NCBI RefSeq assembly: GCF_021390495.1
Contig: NZ_JAJEJP010000002.1
Location: 62,001-126,000, forward strand
Reading direction: 5' to 3'
Length of the DNA: 64,000 nt
Source of the DNA: Paraburkholderia sp. ZP32-5
GTDB lineage: Bacteria; Pseudomonadota; Gammaproteobacteria; Burkholderiales; Burkholderiaceae
How positions within the stretch are numbered: the first letter of the stretch is position 1; every line of letters begins with the position of its first letter. Below the pieces are notes generated by a model. That model was not told where the DNA came from, did not search any database, and worked only from the letters and a program-made list of their open reading frames with translations. Of this stretch, positions 1-8,700 are shown one piece after another. Position numbers and translations under genes: made by a program.

Positions 1-1
1 C

Positions 2-1072
2 GGCATCGGCAAGGAGGTCGTGCCCGCCGGCGCGCAGGTGCTCGAAGCGCTCGCGAAGACCACCCGCGCGTTCGCCTTCGAGTTCGAAAACTTCGACTGG
101 GGCGGCGACTACTATCGCGCGCATGGCGTGATGATGCCGGCCGACGGCCTCGACGCGATCCGCAACAAGGACGCGATCCTGTTCGGCTCGGCCGGCGACA
201 AGGACATTCCCGATCACATCACCTTGTGGGGCTTGCGGCTGAAGATCTGCCAGGGCTTCGATCAATACGCGAACGTGCGGCCGACGCGCATCCTGCCCGG
301 CATCGACGCGCCGCTGAAATACTGCAAGCCCGAGGACCTGAACTGGGTCATCGTCCGCGAAAACTCGGAGGGCGAATATTCGGGCGTGGGCGGCCGCGTG
401 CATCAGGGTCATCCGATCGAAGCGGCGACCGACGTGTCGATCCTGACGCGCGCCGGCGTCGAGCGCATCATGCGCTTCGCGTTCCGTCTCGCGCAGTCGC
501 GTCCGCGCAAGCTGCTGACCGTCATCACGAAGAGCAACGCGCAGCGTCACGCGATGGTGATGTGGGATGAGATTGCGCTGCAAATCTCGAAGGAGTTTCC
601 GGACGTCACGTGGGACAAGGAACTCGTCGATGCGGCGACCGCGCGCATGGTCAACCGTCCGGCGACGCTCGACACGATCGTCGCCACCAATCTGCACGCC
701 GACATTCTTAGCGATCTCGCCGCCGCGCTCGCGGGCAGCCTCGGCATCGCGCCGACCGGCAACGTCGATCCGGAGCGCCGCTATCCGTCGATGTTCGAGC
801 CGATCCACGGCTCCGCGTTCGACATCATGGGCAAGGGGCTCGCGAATCCGGTCGGCACGTTCTGGTCGGTCGTGATGTTGCTCGAACACCTTGGCGAATC
901 CGACGCCGCGCGCCTCGTGATGCAGGCGATCGAAGCCGTGACCGCGAACCGGTCGCTGCATACGCGTGATCTCGGCGGCACTGCGACGACCGCGCAGGTG
1001 ACGGCGGCCGTTTGCGCGTTCATCGGCGCGTTCATCGAGCAGGCGGCGGCGCCTGCAGCGAACGCGGCGTGA
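2..1072 (+). CDS. ttuC: Tartrate dehydrogenase / D-malate dehydrogenase (5'-partial)
   Basis: NAD-dependent oxidative decarboxylase of the isocitrate/isopropylmalate dehydrogenase family, acting on tartrate or D-malate in the cytoplasm. The reading frame is already open at base 2 (GIGKEV, the end of the usual N-terminal GDGIG motif), so only a handful of N-terminal residues are missing and the true start lies before the window. Family marks are DHITLWGLRLKI, the arginine-rich substrate site (FDQYANVRPTR, then VRENSEGEYSG), the catalytic lysine in ITKSNAQRHA, the metal aspartates in TNLHADILSDL and the NAD-site segment FEPIHGSAFDI. The DHI(S/T)LWG block separates it from LeuB and Icd. The next gene on the same strand is a tartrate-type MFS symporter, which supports a tartrate/malate catabolic role. 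Whether tartrate or D-malate is the main substrate cannot be read from sequence. Confidence 0.9.
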   Translation, partial: GIGKEVVPAGAQVLEALAKTTRAFAFEFENFDWGGDYYRAHGVMMPADGLDAIRNKDAILFGSAGDKDIPDHITLWGLRLKICQGFDQYANVRPTRILPGIDAPLKYCKPEDLNWVIVRENSEGEYSGVGGRVHQGHPIEAATDVSILTRAGVERIMRFAFRLAQSRPRKLLTVITKSNAQRHAMVMWDEIALQISKEFPDVTWDKELVDAATARMVNRPATLDTIVATNLHADILSDLAAALAGSLGIAPTGNVDPERRYPSMFEPIHGSAFDIMGKGLANPVGTFWSVVMLLEHLGESDAARLVMQAIEAVTANRSLHTRDLGGTATTAQVTAAVCAFIGAFIEQAAAPAANAA

Positions 1073-1252
1073 AACTTTGCCTGAATGTCGGCGGGAGTCC
1101 TGGCTGGCATTTAGCTGGAATTGACGTCACTCGGTATGAACCGAGCGTTATCCACGCATGTGGTTGCGCGGTTGGCCCAGGCATAGCCGGCGCGCGCAAT
1201 CACCATTCGGCGAACGCGGCCCAACGTCGGCCGCGCGCCGCAGGAGGAGACA

Positions 1253-2563
1253 ATGACTTCCGAACTCGAAAGCCGGGTGTCCCGCAAGCTGATGCTGCGA
1301 ATCATCCCGTTCGTCATGCTGCTGTATTTCGTGAGCTTTCTCGACCGCGTGAATGTGGGTTTCGCGGCGTTGTCGATGAACAAGGCGATCGGTCTTTCGC
1401 CGACCGCATTCGGACTCGGCGGCGGACTGTTTTTCATCGGCTATTTTCTGTTCGAAGTGCCGTCGAACCTGATTCTCCACAAGGTCGGCGCGCGCCGCTG
1501 GATTGCGCGCGTGATGGTGTCGTGGGGGATCGTGTCGCTCGCATCCGCGTTCGTCGTCGGACCGAATAGCTTCTACGCGCTGCGCTTTATTCTCGGCGTC
1601 GCGGAAGCGGGCTTCTTTCCGGGGATCATCCTTTATCTGAGCCTGTGGTTTCCGTCGCGTCAGCGCGCGGTTGCCGCTGCGTGGTTCATGGCTGCGGCGC
1701 CGATTTCCACCGCGATCGGCTCGCCGATTTCCGGCGCGATCATGCAACTGCCGCCGATCGCCGGGCTCGCAGACTGGCAACTGCTCTACATACTCGAAGC
1801 ATTGCCCGCGATCGTGCTCGGCTTTTGCGTACTGAAGTACCTGACCGATGCGCCCGCGCAAGCGCAATGGCTGCAGCCGGAAGAACGCGACTGGCTGATC
1901 GCGAAGCTGAAGCTCGAAGCGGACGCGCGCCATGCGCATGCGGGCCACACGGCCGGTGCGCTCAGTGCATTGCGCGATCCGCGTGTGCTGGCGCTTGCGT
2001 TGATTTACTTCGGCACGTCGGTGGGCTTGTACACGCTCGGTTTGTGGGCGCCGCTGATCATTCGCCAGTACGGCTTCGGCTCGTTCGAAACGGGGCTGCT
2101 GGCGGGCGTGCCGAGCGTGCTTGCGGTCATCGCGATGGTGCTGTGGGCGAAGCATTCGGATCGCACCGGCGAGCGTACGTGGCACGTCGTGATTCCTTGC
2201 GCGCTGGCATGCGTCGGCTTCCTGTTCGCGGGCAATGCGGCCACCGCGGTGATGATCGTGCTTGCGCTCGTCGTCGTGAACGTCGGGATCAGCGCGGCGA
2301 AGGCACCGTTGTGGGCAATGCCGAGCATGTTCCTGTCCGGTGCCGGCGCGGCCGCGGGGATTGCGATGATCAACTCGGTGGGTAACCTGGGCGGATTCGT
2401 TGGACCTTTTGCGATTGGGTGGCTCAAGAATGTGACCGGTGGATATGCCGCGGGCTTGTATGTGGTCGGTGCGACGTTGGCGGTGTCGGCGGTCGTGACG
2501 TTGATGTTGAGCCGGCAGACGAAGCGGGTGCCGGTGGCGGTGGGTGAGCGGCATGGGCATTGA
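1253..2563 (+). CDS. MFS transporter, anion:cation symporter family (tartrate-type)
   Basis: Inner-membrane secondary transporter of 436 residues with about 12 hydrophobic segments. The N-terminal FLDRVNVGFAAL motif is typical of the ACS family (tartrate, phthalate, glucarate and hydroxyphenylacetate importers), and the family motif-A region is degenerate as is usual there. The start is an ATG 8 bases after a strong AGGAGGAG ribosome-binding site. It lies 180 bases downstream of the tartrate/D-malate dehydrogenase gene on the same strand and ends about 80 bases before a clear intrinsic terminator, so the two probably share a transcript. By context it most likely imports tartrate or another dicarboxylate; the substrate is inference. 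Confidence 0.88.
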   Translation: MTSELESRVSRKLMLRIIPFVMLLYFVSFLDRVNVGFAALSMNKAIGLSPTAFGLGGGLFFIGYFLFEVPSNLILHKVGARRWIARVMVSWGIVSLASAFVVGPNSFYALRFILGVAEAGFFPGIILYLSLWFPSRQRAVAAAWFMAAAPISTAIGSPISGAIMQLPPIAGLADWQLLYILEALPAIVLGFCVLKYLTDAPAQAQWLQPEERDWLIAKLKLEADARHAHAGHTAGALSALRDPRVLALALIYFGTSVGLYTLGLWAPLIIRQYGFGSFETGLLAGVPSVLAVIAMVLWAKHSDRTGERTWHVVIPCALACVGFLFAGNAATAVMIVLALVVVNVGISAAKAPLWAMPSMFLSGAGAAAGIAMINSVGNLGGFVGPFAIGWLKNVTGGYAAGLYVVGATLAVSAVVTLMLSRQTKRVPVAVGERHGH

Positions 2564-2642
2564 ACGAGACTGGTGAGTGCGACGCGAGGCGGCTCGGCTC
2601 GGCTGAAAAGTTGGTCGTAGTGGTTCTGCGAGAAATTCAATG

Positions 2643-2666
2643 AAGGCGGCTTGATGCCGCCTTTTT
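2643..2666 (+). terminator. Rho-independent terminator after the MFS gene
   Basis: An 8-bp perfect stem (AAGGCGGC / GCCGCCTT) with a 5-base TTGAT loop is followed by a T-run. It sits 80 bases after the symporter stop codon and isolates the catabolic genes from the CDI locus. Confidence 0.85.
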
Positions 2667-2789
2667 CAATTGCAGCGCGACAAGCCGTGTTCTATCGGAA
2701 AAATCCGATTTTGATGAAGCTGTTGTTATTCGATCTTGCTTGACACTTGTTGACCAATCCCGACCGTCATTCGAGATATTTTCCGGAGA

Positions 2790-5700
2790 TTGAATAAACA
2801 GTACTCGCTACGCGAAATGAATAAGAAGATGTTCCGGCTGGTTTTCAGCCGGGTCCGGGGTATGCTCGTCGCCGTCGCGGAAACGGCTATCGCGCACGTT
2901 AGCGCAGGTCAGCGCGAAAAGCGCTCATCGACCGTGTTGCAATCGTTCACGATGTTTGCAATGCGTCACATGGCTTTTGCCGTGCTGGTGCTATGTGGAT
3001 TTGCGCCAGTGCTTTCCAGCGCGCAGATTGCGCCATCGGGCGCGCACGCGCCGAGCGTACTCAATACCGCCAATGGTATTCCGCAGGTCAATATCAACAA
3101 ACCGTCGAATGCGGGTGTTTCGCTCAATACCTATTCGCAATTCGACGTGCGGAAGAACGGCGCGATCCTGAATAACTCGCCCGTTATCACGAGTACTCAG
3201 CTCGCTGGGCAGATCAACGGTAATCCGAATTTCGCGGCGAGCGATGCCGCGAAGATTATCGTCAATCAGGTCAACAGCAATAACCCGTCGTTGCTGCGCG
3301 GCTACGTCGAGGTTGCGGGGCAGAAAGCGGCCGTGGTGATCGCGAATCCGTCGGGACTCGTGGTGGACGGCGGCGGCTTTATCAATACGTCACGCGGCAT
3401 TCTGACGACCGGCAATCCGTTGATCGACGGTAGCGGCAATCTGACGGGCTTCAATGTGACCGGCGGGTTGATCACGATTCAGGGCGCGGGGCTGAATGCG
3501 TCGAATATCGATCAGGTGGATCTGATCGCGCGCGCGGTGCAGGCGAATGCGGCGATTTACGCCAATACGCTGAATGTGGTCACCGGCGCGAATCATGTCG
3601 ATTACGCGAGCCTCGGTGCAACGGCTATTGCCGGTAGCGGCGCGGCTCCGGGCGTGTCGATCGATGTGGCGCAGCTCGGCGGTATGTACGCGAACCGGAT
3701 CACGCTCGTTGGGACCGAGAATGGCGTGGGTGTGGCGAATGCTGGGACTATCGCGGCGCAGGCGGGTGATTTGACGCTGACCACGTCGGGGCAGCTTGTG
3801 CAGTCGGGGAAGATGAGCGCGAGCGGCAATGTGGGTATCGATGCGGCTAGTGTTAATAACAGCGGTACTGTCTATGCGCAGCAGAACATCACTATAGGCA
3901 CGGGCGGTGCGTTGACGAACAGCGGTGCGATTGCGGCACAGCAGAATACGAACGTCACCGCGGGCAGCGTCGCCTCGACGGGCCTGCTCGGCGCGGGCGT
4001 CAATAGCGACGATAGCCTTGTGGGCAGTGGCAATCTGTCGGTGGCATCGGGCGGGCTGCTGTCCGCGACCGGTCAGAACATCGGGCCTGGCAGCGTAACG
4101 TTTAAAGGCGCGTCACTCGACCTGTCGAATTCGCAGACCTGGGCGGGCACCGGACTCGCGCTGACTGCCACCGGCGGTGACCTCAGCCTCGCGAATGCCA
4201 ACACGGGCGCGGGCGCATCTGTCACGGCCAGCGCCGCGGGCACGCTGGACAACAGCGGCGGCACGCTCAACGCGCCACAGCTTGCGATCGAGGCCGGGAA
4301 TCTGATCAATCGCAACGGCACCGTTACGCAGACGGGCACCGGAGCGATCAGCGTTGCGGTCAGCGGCACGCTGGACAACACCCGCGGTTCATTGCAGACG
4401 AACAGTGCCGATCTGACGCTGACGCCTGCCACGATCCTCAACGACAACGGCACGATCACCAACTCGGGCACCGGCGCGCTGTCCGTGCGAACGGGTTCGC
4501 TGTCGAACAACGGTGGCACGCTGGCCACTAACGGCGCGCTCGATGTGCAGGCCGGATCGGTATCGAACCGGGGCGGCACGCTGGCGGCGCAGTCCTCGGC
4601 GGCATTCGCGGTTGGCTCGCTGGACAACGATGCAGGCGGCCAAATCAGCGCCCGGAACGTATCGGTTGTAGATACAGGGATCTTCAGCAACGCGGGCGGC
4701 ACCGTACAGGCCGACGATACGCTGGATATTGGCGCGCAGACGGTAGCGAACGACGCAGGCAGCATCTCCAACGCGGGTACGGGTACAACAACCGTTACCG
4801 CGTCCGGTGCGCTGACGAACACAGCGGGCGGCCTGATCGGCGGCAACGGCGATGTGTCGGTATCTGGCGGCAGCGTTGACAACGGCGGTGGGTCGCTCGT
4901 TGCCGGCGGCGCACTGACCGCGCAGTCAGCCGGCACGCTGAATAATGCCGCGGGCCTTATACAGTCCGATGGCAACGCCTCAGTGTCCGCACAGGACGCC
5001 CTGACGAACGTGGGTGGCCAGATCGGCACCAACGGCAGCACGGCCACGTTGAAGATTTCCGGCGCATCGCTCGACAATACTTCGGGCCGGATCGCCAATA
5101 CCGGCACTGGCGTGACGACGGTGAGCGCCGGGTCAATCACGAATAGCAATGCGAGTGGTGTAGCGGGCGCGGGTGTCATCGGCGGGAATGGTGATGTCAC
5201 GCTCGCGGGCGGGGCGCTGTCGAATACGCAAGGCGGTCAGGTCGTGGCGGGCCACGATCTGACGCTCGATGAATCGCAGTCCGTGGACAACTCGGGCGGT
5301 ACATTATCGGGCGCGAGCAATCTGACGCTCAACGGCGCCGGCGCGGCGGTCAGCAACGTGAACGGCTCGATCCGCGGCAACGGCGCGGTCAGCCTCGATA
5401 GCGCATCACTAGACAACACCTCGGGCAAGATCGGTAACGACCAGGGCAGCGGCGGCAGTGTCGCCATCACAACCGGTTCCCTCGCGAATCAGAACGGCGC
5501 GATCGGCAGCGACCAGAACCTGACGCTGACGACGAACCAGCTCGCGGGCGACGGCACGATCGTCGCGGGTCTCGACGGCGCGGTGACAGTCAATGGCGAC
5601 TACACGAACGATGCGGCTAACCAGATTCAGGCGAACCGCAATCTGAGCTTTACCGTCGCGGGTAACCTCATCAATCAGGGCACGCTGGGCGCCGTCAATG

Positions 5701-8700
5701 CGCTGACGGTCAGCGCCGCGAACGTCGACAACCGGGCAGGCGCAGACCTCAATTCGTCCAGCACGACGATCAACGCGGCGAACGCGATCAGCAACGAAGG
5801 CCGAATCGAGGGCGATACCGTTGCGACGAACAGCGCGACGTTGACCAATACCGCGACGATCATCGGCAACACGGTCACGCTCAATGGCAGCCAGTCGATC
5901 GTCAACACCGGTGCAGCAGCGATCATCGCGGCGGCATCGGAAGCGAACCTGTATTCGCCGGGCGATATTTCGAACACCGCCGGCGCGAATATCTTCAGCC
6001 TCGGCGACGTGAACCTTGCAGCGGATGGCACACGCGACACAAATGGCTTGCTCGCCAACCGCTCGAACTCGGTGACGAACGACCAGTCGGCGATCCAGGC
6101 ACAGGGCAACCTCGAAATCGCCACGCAGACGCTGACCAATTCGCGGCCCGCGCCAACTGTTCAGACTGTGACGACCGATGTCGACACACTGCACCAGACC
6201 AAGCGCGACAAGTACGTGGCCTGCGCGACCGGCAACTCCGACAAGGGTTACTGCACGCAGGCGATGTGGGACAACGGCTATAGCGCACCGATCGACGCGA
6301 CCTATTTGGTCTCGCAGATCGTTTCGCAAACCTCGGGCCCCAACGCGACTGACAAAGTTCTTGTCGTCAATGTGAACGGTACGCAGCAAACGATCTGGTA
6401 CAACACGTTGACGACGAACGGCGACGGTTCGGTCACGGTCAACTACTGGGACGACTACAACCCCAACGTCAACTACCTGCCGTCCACCGAGTACGCGACG
6501 CGCAGCGACGGACACAACGGCTATCAGCGCGTCGAGATTGCGCGTGATACGACCACCACCACGCAGCAGGATCAGATAGCCGGTTCACAGGCGCAGCAGG
6601 GCCAACTGCTCGCGGGCGGCAACATGACGCTCGCGAATGTCGGCACGCTGAATAACCTGTCCAGCGCGATCGCGGCGGGAGGTGCGATCCAGATCGGCAG
6701 CGCCGCGCAGACTGGTACGCTCGACGCGGCAGGCAGCGGTAGCTATGGCGGGACGCGGGTCAACAACGTTGGCCAGACGCTGTACCAGTACCAGCGTGAG
6801 GACATCGTATCGACGTACGCATGGAACGAGAACATCACGCAGGACGTGGGCCAGGTGGTGGAACCTTCCGTTGTGCTCGCACCGGTGGCGATCGGCGGAA
6901 CGGGCGGCACGATCATCGCGAACAAGGCGGTGGTCATCAGTGGCGCGGATATCAACAACACCAACGTCGCGGCGGCGAACTCGGCGACCGGTGCGACAGG
7001 CGGCACGCTCGGCGCCAACCAGGCGCTGTCGGGCCAGAAAGCGAACGCACCGCTGACGGTTGCGGATAGTTCGGGCTCGCTGCATATCACGCTGCCGACG
7101 AGCGGCCTGTATTCACTCCATGCTGCACCGAGCGCGTCCTACCTCGTCGAGACCGATCCGCGCTTTACCAGCTACACGAAGTTCATCAGCAGCGACTACA
7201 TGCTTGGGGCATTGGGCCTGAATCCGCAGAGCGTGCAAAAGCGCCTCGGCGACGGGCTCTATGAGCAGCAACTGGTCCAAAACCAGATTACGCAGATCAC
7301 AGGTCGCATCTACCTGCAAGGCTATAGCAGCAACCTGGACGAATACACGGCGCTGATGACGGCCGGCGTGAACGTTGCGCAGCAGTTCGGCCTCGAGGTG
7401 GGCGTCGCACTGACTGCGGCGCAAATGGACGCACTCACCAGCGATATCGTGTGGCTGGTCAACCAGACGGTCACGCTGCCAGATGGCACGACGCAATCGG
7501 TGCTGGTCCCGCAAGTCTATCTGGCGCAGACGCACGCTAATGATTTGCAGCCTGGCGGCGCGCTCATTGCCGCCGATGATGTCGAATTGCACGCAACGGG
7601 CAGCGTGAACAACAGCGGCACGCTTAAAGGCGGCACGCAGATGGTCGTCACCGGTACCAATATCGTGAACCGCGCGGGCACGATCGCGAGCAGCGACACG
7701 GACGGCACCACGGTCGTGTCGGCGACGAATGACGTAGTCAACGCATCGGGCCTGATCGCGGGCAATCGCGTGGCGGTGCTCGCGGGCAACAACATCAGCA
7801 ACACGACACTGGTGGATGCCAATGGCGTCGGTTCGTCGGCGGCCGGCAGCAAGGCGAACACGACGCTACTCGGCGCGCAAGGGACGATTGCGTCGACCGG
7901 CGACATGGTGATTGCCGCAGGCAACGATCTGACGGTGCACGGCGCGAACATTAGCGCCGGAGGCGGTGCGCAGATCACCGCGGGCCACGACATCACGGTG
8001 GATGCGGTGCAGTCCGCCACGAGCCAGTCGCTTGCGCAGAACGATCAGCATCACTGGGAAGAAAGCAGCGTCACGAATCAGGGCAGCGCGATTTCCGCGG
8101 GTGGCGATCTCGGCATCCAGAGCGGCAACGACATGACGTTCGCCGGAGCGAAGGTGACGGCCGGCGGCGACCTCGCAGCGGTCGCGGGCGGCAACTTGGC
8201 AGCCGCGACTGTGACCAACACGTCGAAATACGACAACGTTGCCACCGACAGCAAAACGCGTCAGGAAGTCGATCACACCTACGACGAGCAGGCCATCGGC
8301 ACCAGCTTCACCGCGGGCGGTAATGCGACGCTCGGAGCGGTCGGTAGCGATACGACGAAAGGCAACGTGACGCTGACCGGTTCGAGCCTGACCGCAGGCA
8401 TGACGAACGGCGTAGATAACGGTAGCGGCACAGCGACGATCGCGGCAACCGGCAACGTGACACTCAACGAAGCACGCGAGGAACACGACAACTACCAGGC
8501 AGTCGAGTCGAAGCGCGGCAGTTTCGTGAGCGGTACCACGACCGACACGATGCAGAACACGCGGGCGAATGTCGGTGTCGGGAGCCTGGTGTCGGGCGAC
8601 GCGGTAAACGTGCAGGCTGGCAGGGACCTGACGGTGAAGGGCAGCACCGTGGTCGGCACGAATGATGTGAGTCTTGCGGCGAAAGGCAACGTCGACATCA

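Noticed and set aside
1148..2560. Minus-strand frame of 470 codons opposite the MFS gene
   Set aside because: His/Arg-rich shadow of a membrane-protein gene, without family features.
2740..2745. TTGACA as a -35 box for cdiA
   Set aside because: No acceptable -10 hexamer lies 16-19 bases downstream, so the promoter cannot be fixed.
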